Of a DNA stretch of 64,000 nt, positions 1 through 7,406 are shown one piece after another. The notes under the pieces are model-generated. The model worked only from the letters and a program-made list of their open reading frames with translations, did no database searches and had not been told where the DNA came from. Position numbers and translations under genes: made by a program. The DNA lies in contig NZ_VUNR01000001.1 of assembly GCF_009695585.1 (NCBI RefSeq), forward strand, positions 1 through 64,000. Direction: 5' to 3'. Position 1 is the stretch's first letter, and every line of letters begins with the position of its first letter. This stretch comes from Anaerovibrio slackiae. GTDB taxonomy: Bacteria > Bacillota > Negativicutes > Selenomonadales > Selenomonadaceae.

Positions 1-48
1 TCACCTCCTGTCACTTACTATTATATCACCACTATGTTCTATTGTCCA
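1..48 (-). promoter_or_regulatory. Promoter and ribosome-binding site of a gene beyond the left edge
   Basis: On the minus strand, TGGACA (43-48) lies 17 bp from TATAAT (20-25), and AGGAGGTGA (1-9) follows at the window edge. This is a standard sigma-A promoter and Shine-Dalgarno for a gene that starts just outside the window. Nothing of its coding sequence is visible. Confidence 0.7.
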
Positions 49-77
49 CCTCAATTACTTGCGTAAATTCGGTGGAC

Positions 78-121
78 GTGGCATTCATCTCCCGCCTATA
101 GAGGCAGGGAGTCTTCTGCCA
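78..121. repeat. Two-tier hairpin resembling an IS200/IS605-type right end
   Basis: The arms GTGGCA (78-83) and TGCCAC (116-121) enclose an inner stem CTCCCGCC / GGCAGGGAG with a short loop and one bulged base. The look of it, CATTCATCTCCCGCC...CTTCTGCC, recalls the imperfect palindromes at the right ends of IS200/IS605-type elements, where TnpB-associated guide RNAs end. No tnpA or tnpB is nearby. It is either an orphan element end or an unrelated intergenic hairpin. The family resemblance is from memory. Confidence 0.35.
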
Positions 122-232
122 CATTAAAATAAAATGCTTGAGTTTGTTGCCGAGATATCCGAAAAGGTTGGCAGAATAAACAGTCACACGGCATTCAAAT
201 AGCAGAAATCAAAGGTATGTTAAAATGTAGCT

Positions 233-262
233 TTGATGAAAATTTCATTGTATAAGTATAGT
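233..262 (+). promoter_or_regulatory. Promoter of bcp-yaaA with an overlapping palindrome
   Basis: TTGATG (233-238) and TATAGT (257-262) are 18 bp apart. A 13-bp palindrome, ATGAAA-A-TTTCAT (236-248), overlaps the -35 and the spacer and could be an operator. TATAAG/TATAGT hexamers recur downstream, so the exact -10 is uncertain. Confidence 0.45.
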
Positions 263-305
263 ATAAGTATAAGTATTAGTGTTTTTTAGAATGGGAGGAA
301 TAACT

Positions 306-761
306 ATGTTAGAAGTAGGAACCAAGGCACCTGATTTTGAGCTGCCTGACCAGAATGGCCAGCTGCACAAGCTGAGTGATTATTTGGGCAGGAAGGTTAT
401 TTTGTATTTTTATCCGCGGGATAATACGCCGGGATGTTCCAGGCAGGCAAGCGGCTACTCTGAGCTGTATGACCAGTTTGTGGAGCAGGGAGCTGTCATT
501 TTGGGCGTAAGCAAGGATTCGGTGGCTTCTCACAAAAAGTTCGAGGAAAAATATGGCCTCAAATTTACTTTGCTTTCAGATACGGAACGCAAAGTTATCG
601 AAGCATATGATGTGTGGAAGGAAAAGAAAAACTACGGCAAGGTTTCCATGGGCGTGGTTCGGACCACTTATCTTATTGATGAGCAGGGCATAATAGTTAT
701 GGCCAATGGCAAGGTAAAGACGGCAGATGATGCAGAAAAGATGCTGCAGGTGATTGGCTGA
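306..761 (+). CDS. bcp: Thioredoxin-dependent peroxiredoxin, BCP/PrxQ type, lacking the usual resolving cysteine
   Basis: Reduces hydrogen peroxide and organic hydroperoxides in the cytoplasm. The 151-residue protein has the AhpC/TSA fold with the peroxidatic motif TPGC at C44. In many BCP proteins a resolving Cys lies five residues later; here that position is Ser, and C44 is the only cysteine, so this is a 1-Cys enzyme needing an external thiol. The ATG at 306 is preferred over an in-frame GTG at 279 because GGGAGGA sits 6 nt upstream of it. The stop overlaps the yaaA start (TGATG), so the two are translationally coupled. The pairing with the peroxide-stress gene yaaA supports an oxidative-stress role. 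Confidence 0.92.
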   Translation: MLEVGTKAPDFELPDQNGQLHKLSDYLGRKVILYFYPRDNTPGCSRQASGYSELYDQFVEQGAVILGVSKDSVASHKKFEEKYGLKFTLLSDTERKVIEAYDVWKEKKNYGKVSMGVVRTTYLIDEQGIIVMANGKVKTADDAEKMLQVIG

Positions 762-1507
762 TGAAGATTATCCTGTCACCTGCCAAGAAAATGAATGTGG
801 ATACGGATAGCCTGCTGCCCCTTAGCGTGCCGGTCTTTTTGGAGAGCACAAAGGAAATTGCTGCCTGGCTGAAGGGGAAGTCATATCCTGAGCTGAAGAA
901 GCTTTGGTGCTGCAATGACAAAATAGCCGGGTTGAATTTCCAGCGGCTTGAGAAGCTGGATTTGACAAGAAATCTGACACCGGCAGTGCTGGCTTATGAG
1001 GGGCTGGCATATCAGTATATGGCACCGGCGGTATTTGAGGATGGCCATTTTGAATATGTGCAGGAGCACTTGCGGATTTTGTCGGCTTTTTATGGTATTC
1101 TGAGGGCGATGGACGGGGTGGTTCCCTACCGCTTGGAAATGCAGGCGAAGGCTGCCATAGGAACCGCCAGGGATATGTATTCCTATTGGGGGAGCAGGCT
1201 GTATGAAGCTGTGCGGGATGAGAGCGGCATCATCATCAATCTTGCTTCCAAGGAATATGCCAGATGCATTGAGAAATATCTGACGGCAGATGATACTTAT
1301 ATCACTATAGTATTCTGCGAAAAGGCAGGGGATAAGCTGGTGACCAAGGGAACCTATGCCAAGATGGCTCGCGGGGAAATGGTCAGGTATATGGCTGAGA
1401 ATTGTATTGAAAATCCCATGGAAATAAAGCATTTTAATCGCCTGGGATATATTTTCCGGGAGAATTTGTCTTCTGATACTGAGTATGTGTTTGAGAGAAT
1501 ACAATGA
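761..1507 (+). CDS. yaaA: Peroxide stress protein YaaA (UPF0246/DUF328)
   Basis: Family members limit Fenton damage by reducing free intracellular iron during peroxide stress and can bind DNA. The 248-residue length is normal and the N-terminal signature KIILSPAKKM is intact, as is the usual conserved segment around ALLNCASKEY, here INLASKEYARCIEKYL. It overlaps the peroxiredoxin stop codon by one base and is probably translated by re-initiation. There is no clear terminator after it. The end runs into a decayed coding remnant. Confidence 0.93.
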   Translation: MKIILSPAKKMNVDTDSLLPLSVPVFLESTKEIAAWLKGKSYPELKKLWCCNDKIAGLNFQRLEKLDLTRNLTPAVLAYEGLAYQYMAPAVFEDGHFEYVQEHLRILSAFYGILRAMDGVVPYRLEMQAKAAIGTARDMYSYWGSRLYEAVRDESGIIINLASKEYARCIEKYLTADDTYITIVFCEKAGDKLVTKGTYAKMARGEMVRYMAENCIENPMEIKHFNRLGYIFRENLSSDTEYVFERIQ

Positions 1508-1682
1508 AGTTGACAACCGGGTATCTGAAATGTACAAATATCCAATCGGGTGCATTGGGAAGACCCTGGATTCAAAGATACCAAATCTGGAAATTATGCA
1601 GCTGTTTACTCGCGAGATTGTCCAAAATCTCACTGGGTATGGTGGTGTCAGTGATGTTATTAACATGATGGAGGAAATTTAG
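1504..1682 (+). pseudogene. Frameshifted scrap of an AAA-ATPase-like/PD-(D/E)XK (DUF1703-type) gene
   Basis: Two overlapping frames together resemble a short internal segment of this family. The first frame gives LTTGYLK (from about 1510). After a +1 shift near 1560-1575 the second gives SKIPNLEIMQLF. Members usually show 'L.tGYLt...' followed by '..IPN.Ev..lF' in one continuous frame. The shifted frame stops at 1680-1682. Only about 55 of some 500 residues remain, so it is dead if the assignment is right. The call rests on remembered motif spacing; it could be chance. Confidence 0.35.
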
Positions 1683-1883
1683 AGAGGGAATATTGTGTAA
1701 TTCGCCAAAATTGTTTATACAATTGTTCCTAGGGTTAAGATGTAAGAAGTTTGTATTCTATGAATATGCATTGAATAATAGTTCCAAGGCTTTTGAAATT
1801 TGTGCAACATCTTCTGATTTATGATATAATAATTGCATGGGTAAAAGATTTAGTATTCATTTGTGTGTTGTGGAGAGAAGCGT
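1683..1883. other. Intergenic region with promoter for the hydrogenase operon
   Basis: AT-rich and without a supported gene. TATAAT at 1825-1830 lies 19 bp after TTGTGC (1800-1805), a plausible but weak promoter for the downstream pair. The ribosome-binding site GGAGAGAAG is at 1872-1880. No convincing terminator or riboswitch is seen. Confidence 0.4.
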
Positions 1884-3734
1884 ATGAGTAGATTAAAAGT
1901 AGAGACTCCGGACCGGGTGCAGCTGACGGTGGAGAAGCTGTACAAGGATTTGGAGCGGCACATCATTGCCTCGCCGCCGGGGCTTTGCCCGGTGGATTTG
2001 CAGCTGTCCTTCTTGAAGGTTTGCCAGGCGCAGACCTGCGGCAAGTGCGTGCCATGCCGTGTGGGGCTGACCCAGCTGCAGCATCTTCTTGAAGATGTGC
2101 TCAGTGGCAAGGCAACCATGAAAACCCTGGCCCTGATTGAGAAGACGGCCAAGAACATCGAGGCAAGTGCTGACTGTGCCATTGGCTATGAGGCTGCCCA
2201 CATGCTGGTAGCAGGTTTCGATGGTTTCCGGGAGGACTATGAGCACCATGTAAAGGAAGGCTGCTGTTCCGTGCATGCCCAGCACGCTATTCCGTGTGTG
2301 GCACTTTGTCCTGCCAAGGTGGATATTCCGGGGTATATTTCCCTGGTGGGAGAAAAGCGCTATGCTGATGCGGTGCGCCTTATCCGCAAGGATAATCCGT
2401 TCCCTACGGCATGTGCACTGATTTGCGAGCACCCTTGCGAGGCCCGCTGCCGCCGCAGCATGATTGATGTGTCAGTCAACATCCGCGGCTTGAAGCGCAT
2501 GGCTGTTGACCATGCCCATGCAGATACGGTGCCTGTGCCTGAGAAGTGCGAGAGCACCGGGAAAAAGGTGGCAATTATCGGCGGCGGCCCTTCCGGGCTT
2601 TCGGCTGCCTACTATCTTGAGCTGATGGGGCACCATGCGGTGGTCTTTGAGGAAAAGAAGAAGCTGGGCGGCATGCTGAGATATGGCATTCCGAATTACC
2701 GCTTCCCACGGGAGAGATTGGACGAGGATTTGCAGGCAATCCTGAGTACAGGCGTAGAGGTGCACCTGAATACGAGGATTGGCGAGGGTGAAGGCGAGAT
2801 TTCCCTCAAGACCTTGAACAATGAGTACGATGCCATCTATATCGCCATCGGTGCCCATACCGACAAGAAGATTGGCATTGAAGGGGAAAATGCCAAGGGC
2901 GTCATCTCCGCAGTTGAGCTTTTGAAGCGGATTGGCGATGACGATATGCCTGACTTTACCGGCAAGGAGGTTGTGGTGGTCGGCGGCGGCAACGTAGCCA
3001 TGGACTGCACCCGTTCCGCTATCCGCCTGGGTGCCAAGAAGGTGGGCATTGCCTACCGGCGCCGCCAGAAGGATATGACTGCCCTGCCGGAGGAGGTAGA
3101 GGGTGCCATTGCCGAGGGGGCAGAGCTCTACGGCCTGAAGGCTCCACACCACATTGAGGCGGATGAGAATGGCAACGTGACTGCTCTCTGGGTTGAGCCG
3201 CAGATTATCGGCCCGATTGATGCCTGGGGCAGGGCCCGCCCTATTCATGCAGATGTGCCTCTGATGAGGATTCCGTGCGATATTATTATAGTGGCTATTG
3301 GTCAGGGCATTGACAGCAAGGCTTTTGAGGATGCCGGTATCAGCATCCAGCGGGGGGCTATTGCGGCGGCTATGACCGGCGAGGTGCAGAATGCCGGCGG
3401 TATCTTTGCCGGTGGTGACTGCGCTACCGGCCCTGCTACTGTTATCAGGGCGATTGCTGCAGGCAAGGTGGCGGCTGCCAATATTGATGAATATCTGGGC
3501 TACAAGCATATTATTTCCTGCGATGTGCAGATTCCTGAGCCTGACCTGGCTGACAAGGTGCCTTGCGGCAAGGTGCAGCTGGCTGAGGAGGAGGCAGGTA
3601 TCCGCAAGCAGAGCTTCGAGCCGATGGAGCTGTGCATGAGCGAGCAGGAGGCATGCCAGGAGGCTGGCAGGTGCCTGCGCTGTGATAAGTATGGATTCTC
3701 TGCCCTGAAGGGAGGCCGCAGACTCAGATGGTAA
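1884..3734 (+). CDS. NAD(P)H-linked flavoprotein with NuoF-type [4Fe-4S] domain fused to a GltD-like oxidoreductase
   Basis: Likely passes electrons between NAD(P)H and the hydrogenase encoded next. Of 616 residues, about 40-110 match the C-terminal iron-sulfur domain of NuoF/HydB, with ligands C52, C55, C58 and C98. Residues about 125-225 carry the cysteine-rich N-terminal domain of glutamate synthase small subunits (C138, C142, C177, C181, C185, C189). Residues about 228-600 are a two-dinucleotide flavoprotein with IGGGPSGL near 232 and a second GGGNVAMD near 366. The FMN/NADH domain of a true NuoF is missing. The ATG at 1884 has GGAGAGAAG upstream; a GTG at 1863 is the alternative. It overlaps hydA by 7 bp. 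The cofactor (NADH or NADPH) cannot be read from the sequence. Confidence 0.85.
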   Translation: MSRLKVETPDRVQLTVEKLYKDLERHIIASPPGLCPVDLQLSFLKVCQAQTCGKCVPCRVGLTQLQHLLEDVLSGKATMKTLALIEKTAKNIEASADCAIGYEAAHMLVAGFDGFREDYEHHVKEGCCSVHAQHAIPCVALCPAKVDIPGYISLVGEKRYADAVRLIRKDNPFPTACALICEHPCEARCRRSMIDVSVNIRGLKRMAVDHAHADTVPVPEKCESTGKKVAIIGGGPSGLSAAYYLELMGHHAVVFEEKKKLGGMLRYGIPNYRFPRERLDEDLQAILSTGVEVHLNTRIGEGEGEISLKTLNNEYDAIYIAIGAHTDKKIGIEGENAKGVISAVELLKRIGDDDMPDFTGKEVVVVGGGNVAMDCTRSAIRLGAKKVGIAYRRRQKDMTALPEEVEGAIAEGAELYGLKAPHHIEADENGNVTALWVEPQIIGPIDAWGRARPIHADVPLMRIPCDIIIVAIGQGIDSKAFEDAGISIQRGAIAAAMTGEVQNAGGIFAGGDCATGPATVIRAIAAGKVAAANIDEYLGYKHIISCDVQIPEPDLADKVPCGKVQLAEEEAGIRKQSFEPMELCMSEQEACQEAGRCLRCDKYGFSALKGGRRLRW

Positions 3735-5479
3735 ACTTGAAGATTGATGATATTGAGCTTTCCGTGGAGGAAGGCACTACCATAATGGAAGCAGCCAAGA
3801 AGCTGGGGATTTACATTCCTCATCTCTGCTTCCTGAAGGGGATAAATGAGATTTCTGCCTGCAAGGTCTGCGTGGTGGAGATTCAGGGCAAGGACAAGCT
3901 GGTTACGGCTTGTTCCACCCCTGTCAGCGAGGGCATGGTGGTGTTCACCAACTCCGCCAAGGCAAGAAGCGTGAGAAAATCCAATGTGGAGCTTATCCTG
4001 TCCCAGCACGACTGCCTCTGTGCTACCTGCGTGCGCTCCGGCAACTGTCCGTTGCAGACACTGGCCGGTCATCTGGGCATTTATGACCTGCCTTTTGAGC
4101 GGCAGGTAACGGAGCAGGCTTGGGACAAGGAGTTTCCGCTGATCCGGGATTCCAAGAAGTGCATCAAGTGCATGCGCTGCCTGCAGATTTGCAGCAAGGT
4201 ACAGGGCTGCGATATTTGGGATGTGCAGAATACAGGGGCATATACCAATATCAGCACCGTGGACAACATGCCGATTTCTCAGGCGAAGTGCACTTTGTGC
4301 GGCCAGTGCATCACCCACTGCCCGACAGGTGCTTTAAAAGAGCGCAATGATTTGCCGGCTATCTATGATATCCTGGCAGACCCGGATAAGGTGACCGTGG
4401 TGCAGATTGCTCCGGCAGTGCGCACTGCCTGGCTGGAGCGCAATGACGTGGAGCCTGGGATTGACACCGAGGGCAGGCTGGTGGCAGCCCTGAAGCGAAT
4501 TGGCTTTGACTATGTGCTGGACACCGTGTTCTCCGCTGATGTGACTATCATGGAGGAGGGCAATGAGCTTTTGGAGCGGCTGCGTTCCAAGAAGCAGATG
4601 CCGATGTTCACCTCCTGCTGTCCTGGCTGGGTTTCTTACCTTACCATGTATCACCCGGAGCTTTTGGGGCAGCTGTCCACTACCAAGAGCCCTCAGCAGA
4701 TTTTCGGTGCCCTGATCAAGACTTATTTTGCGGAAAAGACAGGAGTTGCCCCGGAAAATATCTGCTCTATCGCCATTATGCCTTGCGTTTCCAAGAAGCG
4801 TGAGGCTGCTTTGGAATCCATGAATGCCAGCGGCTATCAGGATGTGGATTATGTGCTGACTACCCGTGAGATGGTGCGCCTGCTTAGGGCGGAGCATATT
4901 GACCCGCGGGGACTGAAGGAAAAGCCGTTTGATTCGCCTATCGGTGATGGCACCGGCGCAGGTGCTATTTTTGGCGTTACCGGCGGCGTGATGGAGGCTG
5001 CCCTCCGCACTGCCTACAAGGTGGTAACCGGGGAGGAAGCTGACGAGGATGCCTTCAAGGCGGTTCGCGATACCCGTACCCAGGGGCGTGACAATGCCAT
5101 CAACCTGGGGGGCATACGCACTGCCGAGTTTGAGATTGCCGGCAAGGTGCTGAAGACCTGCGTTGTCAGCGGCCTGAAGAATGCGGAGGAGGTTATCCAG
5201 CAGATTCAGAGCGGAGAGGCTCATTATGACTTCGTTGAGGTCATGGCATGCCCGGGCGGCTGCGTAGGCGGCGGCGGACAGCCTATCCATGAGGAAGCTG
5301 AATGGGCACCGAAGCGCGGCGAACGCCTCTATGAGCTGGACAAGGAGCGCAAGCTGCGCCGTTCCCACGAAAATCCGCAGGTACAGAAGCTGTACAAGGA
5401 ATTTTTGGAGACGCCTCTTTCGGAAAAGGCGGAGCATCTGCTGCACACACAGCACATGTGGGAAAAGAATTACCGCTAA
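3728..5479 (+). CDS. hydA: [FeFe] hydrogenase catalytic subunit, NuoG-like modular type
   Basis: Interconverts H2 with protons and electrons at the H-cluster. The 583 residues hold, in order: a [2Fe-2S] domain (C34, C45, C48, C62); a His-ligated [4Fe-4S] site (H94, C98, C101, C107); a 2[4Fe-4S] ferredoxin domain (C145/C148/C151/C155 and C188/C191/C194/C198); and the H-cluster domain with TSCCPGW near 297, MPCVSKK near 352 and MACPGGCVGGGG near 509. A C-terminal small-subunit-like tail follows. All metal ligands look intact. The 7-bp overlap with the GltD-like gene indicates one operon and one complex, probably cytoplasmic since no signal or membrane segment is seen. Maturases are not in the window. 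Confidence 0.95.
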   Translation: MVNLKIDDIELSVEEGTTIMEAAKKLGIYIPHLCFLKGINEISACKVCVVEIQGKDKLVTACSTPVSEGMVVFTNSAKARSVRKSNVELILSQHDCLCATCVRSGNCPLQTLAGHLGIYDLPFERQVTEQAWDKEFPLIRDSKKCIKCMRCLQICSKVQGCDIWDVQNTGAYTNISTVDNMPISQAKCTLCGQCITHCPTGALKERNDLPAIYDILADPDKVTVVQIAPAVRTAWLERNDVEPGIDTEGRLVAALKRIGFDYVLDTVFSADVTIMEEGNELLERLRSKKQMPMFTSCCPGWVSYLTMYHPELLGQLSTTKSPQQIFGALIKTYFAEKTGVAPENICSIAIMPCVSKKREAALESMNASGYQDVDYVLTTREMVRLLRAEHIDPRGLKEKPFDSPIGDGTGAGAIFGVTGGVMEAALRTAYKVVTGEEADEDAFKAVRDTRTQGRDNAINLGGIRTAEFEIAGKVLKTCVVSGLKNAEEVIQQIQSGEAHYDFVEVMACPGGCVGGGGQPIHEEAEWAPKRGERLYELDKERKLRRSHENPQVQKLYKEFLETPLSEKAEHLLHTQHMWEKNYR

Positions 5480-5509
5480 GTAATATGTTATTTAGGTAAA
5501 TGCTATAAC

Positions 5510-5541
5510 GTTATAATGTTATAATGTTATAATGTTATAAT
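5510..5541 (+). repeat. Four exact tandem copies of GTTATAAT
   Basis: Four perfect 8-bp units lie head to tail between the hydA stop and its terminator, each containing TATAAT, and a related TATAAC copy precedes them. Such an array can change copy number by slippage. It presents several overlapping -10-like hexamers 8 bp apart. Confidence 0.9.
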
Positions 5542-5550
5542 GTGTCAGGA

Positions 5551-5578
5551 AGCGTCAGCTGTATGGTTGGCGCTTTTT
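5551..5578 (+). terminator. Intrinsic terminator of the hydrogenase operon
   Basis: AGCGTCA (5551-5557) pairs with TGGCGCT (5568-5574), with one G-U pair, followed by a run of five T. Confidence 0.75.
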
Positions 5579-5606
5579 GTTGAATATTTAGAGGGGCAGG
5601 TTTTGT

Positions 5607-6383
5607 ATGAACGAAATTAAGATTGCGTTTTTTGACATTGACGGGACTGTTTTTGACATGGACACCAAGACTGTTTCTGACAGGATGAAGGAGACTTTTA
5701 AAAAGCTGCGTGAGAATGGCATTAAGATTTGCATTGCCACCGGCAGGTCACCGATTTTGCTGTATGATATTTTCGGGGTGCGGTTTGATGCCTATGTTAC
5801 CTTCAATGGCTCCTACTGCTTCAATGACGATGAGGTGATTTTCAGCAATCCCCTGTCACCAAAGGATGTACAGCAGATTATCAAGAATACCCGGGAAATC
5901 AACCGTCCTGTCGCATTGGCAACCAAGACGCGGTTTGCCGCCAATGGCCTGGATGATGATTTGCTGGCATTTTTCCAGATTGGCGGTCATAGCATTGAGG
6001 AAAGCCCTGATTTTGCTGAGGTTGCCAAGCAGGAGGTATTTCAGATTATGTCCGGGGGATATTTGTCTGAAAGGCCACAGCTGGTAAAGGATACGGACAA
6101 TGCCAAGGTAGCAGCCTGGTGGGACAGGGCAGTGGATATTGTGCCTGCTGACGGCGGCAAGGGGGTTGGCGTGACGAAGGTGCTGGAGTATTTCGGCATT
6201 GACCGTGCCAATGCTATGGCATTTGGTGATGGCAACAACGATTTGGAAATGTTCCAGGCGGTGGACAACGGCATTGCCATGGGCAACGGCTCTGATGATT
6301 TGAAGGCTATTGCCAGGGACGTATGCGGCAAGGTGTCCGAGGATGGCATTTACCATTATTGCCTTGCGCATGGATTGATTTAA
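5607..6383 (+). CDS. HAD-superfamily phosphatase, Cof subfamily (IIB)
   Basis: Cytoplasmic phosphohydrolase of the Cof/YwpJ type, which typically acts on sugar phosphates, FMN or other small phosphate esters; the substrate cannot be told from sequence. The 258 residues include motif I FFDIDGTV with nucleophile D10 and acid/base D12, and motif IV FGDGNNDLEMF near residue 206, with the C2-type cap between them. Start ATG 5607 follows GAGGGGCAGG. It is a single gene between the hydrogenase terminator and the strong promoter of the 3D-domain gene. Confidence 0.88.
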   Translation: MNEIKIAFFDIDGTVFDMDTKTVSDRMKETFKKLRENGIKICIATGRSPILLYDIFGVRFDAYVTFNGSYCFNDDEVIFSNPLSPKDVQQIIKNTREINRPVALATKTRFAANGLDDDLLAFFQIGGHSIEESPDFAEVAKQEVFQIMSGGYLSERPQLVKDTDNAKVAAWWDRAVDIVPADGGKGVGVTKVLEYFGIDRANAMAFGDGNNDLEMFQAVDNGIAMGNGSDDLKAIARDVCGKVSEDGIYHYCLAHGLI

Positions 6384-6457
6384 GCAGGAAATTTCTTTTT
6401 TTATATAGGCGCGAAGCCCTCTTTGAACCTTGTCATTTGAACTAACATTTAGAAATT

Positions 6458-6486
6458 TTGACACGTTTTTTCAGGCATGGTAAAAT
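6458..6486 (+). promoter_or_regulatory. Strong sigma-A promoter for the 3D-domain gene
   Basis: TTGACA (6458-6463), 17 bp, TAAAAT (6481-6486), about 30 bp before the start codon. Confidence 0.85.
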
Positions 6487-6521
6487 GAAATAAATCTGAA
6501 AAAACGAAGGAGAGTGGTTTT

Positions 6522-7106
6522 GTGAGACTTGGCAAGCTCAGTTTTTGCATTCTGGCAGGGCTGCTGATGGTATTTTTTGCCTCAGTTGCTGCCGCCCATG
6601 GTGCGATGGTGGAGGCCGGTGATGAAGGCCGTTATGTAGAGGAAGTTCAGACACTGTTAAAGGAAAAGGGTTACTATAAAGCAGAAATTCATGGCCGTTG
6701 CGACGAGGCAACGGTGGAGGCAATCAAGGCATTTCAGCGTGCCCATCATCTGGATGCTGATGGGATAGCTGGTCCTATGACCATGCGGAAGCTGCGTCCT
6801 GTGGCTCACAGGCACGACCTGAGTCATGCCAGGGTTGTGACGGTAAATGCTTACGCCTACAGCCCTCAGGACCCCGGCATGGGCAAGTATACGGCATCGG
6901 GAACGCCCCTGAGACGAGGTGTGATAGCGGTTGATCCGAATTATATCCCGATTGGCACCAATGTCTATATTCCTGACTACGGCGATGCGGTGGCAGAGGA
7001 TATCGGCTGGAATATTCAGGGCAATACTATCGATATTGCTTTTGATACCCATGAGGAAGCCCTTTATTTTGGCAGGCAGGTATTGGAGATTTACATTTTA
7101 GACTGA
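6522..7106 (+). CDS. Secreted peptidoglycan-binding, 3D-domain protein (MltA-like fold)
   Basis: Probably an exported cell-wall hydrolase or lytic-transglycosylase-like protein. Of 194 residues, 1-25 are a signal peptide (K5 charge, hydrophobic 7-22, AAA cleavage region). About 33-88 form a PG_binding_1 domain (EVQTLLKEKGYY...VEAIKAFQRAH...GPMTMRKL). About 120-194 form the 3D domain, with ASGTPL, VIAVDPNYIPIGT and the conserved acidic IDIAFDTHEEA. The GTG at 6522 follows GAAGGAGAG. It is monocistronic, bounded by a consensus promoter and a perfect terminator. Such proteins in Firmicutes (YocH, YuiC) take part in wall turnover. Confidence 0.88.
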   Translation: MRLGKLSFCILAGLLMVFFASVAAAHGAMVEAGDEGRYVEEVQTLLKEKGYYKAEIHGRCDEATVEAIKAFQRAHHLDADGIAGPMTMRKLRPVAHRHDLSHARVVTVNAYAYSPQDPGMGKYTASGTPLRRGVIAVDPNYIPIGTNVYIPDYGDAVAEDIGWNIQGNTIDIAFDTHEEALYFGRQVLEIYILD

Positions 7107-7130
7107 TTTTAATAACTTTTTAGCATTGAA

Positions 7131-7177
7131 AAAGGCTTATGACAATGGTTGGCTAACCTCGTCATAAGCCTTTTTTT
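7131..7177. terminator. Bidirectional intrinsic terminator
   Basis: A 13-bp perfect stem, AAAGGCTTATGAC (7131-7143) with its complement at 7161-7173, has A-rich and T-rich flanks on both sides. It can end transcription of the 3D-domain gene and of the convergent corA unit. Confidence 0.93.
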
Positions 7178-7189
7178 AAAAAGTGTTAT

Positions 7190-7369
7190 TTATTTCTTGT
7201 TTTTCAGCTGGTAAATCTGCTTTTGCAGGTCATTGTACATGTCCATAGGCAGCACCACCAGGTTCTTGTCGTTGCTGCGCTGGACAAAAAGCGCCTGATT
7301 TTCGTCATTGGCCTTGTCAGCATAGATGGAAAATTCCTTGAGAAATTCAGAGGAAGAAAGCGGTATCAT
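7190..7369 (-). CDS. Phd/YefM-like antitoxin, 59 residues, no adjacent toxin
   Basis: Type II antitoxins of this family repress their own operon and neutralise a RelE/YoeB or Doc toxin. The translation begins MIPLSSSEFLKEF and continues with FVQRSNDKNLVVLPMDMYN, matching the Phd/YefM pattern 'SsefrknlskyldkV...plii.R.ngk.vVLms..dYn.L'. It is shorter than usual (about 80-90), lacking most of the C-terminal toxin-binding tail. AAAAGGAG lies 9 nt before the ATG. It sits 37 bp after corA on the same strand and before the shared terminator, so it is probably co-transcribed. No toxin gene lies beside it; it may be orphaned or pair in trans. Confidence 0.7.
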   Translation of the reverse strand: MIPLSSSEFLKEFSIYADKANDENQALFVQRSNDKNLVVLPMDMYNDLQKQIYQLKNKK

Positions 7370-7406
7370 ACATAACAGCTCCTTTTATCAAAAAATATCC
7401 GTGCTC

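Noticed and set aside
1485-1682. 65-codon ORF beginning inside yaaA as a genuine gene
   Set aside because: No ribosome-binding site and only the second half resembles a known family; better explained as a frameshifted remnant.
5480-5606. CRISPR-like array from the tandem GTTATAAT repeat
   Set aside because: Units are 8 bp without spacers; a simple tandem repeat. No CRISPR array or cas gene is present anywhere in the window.
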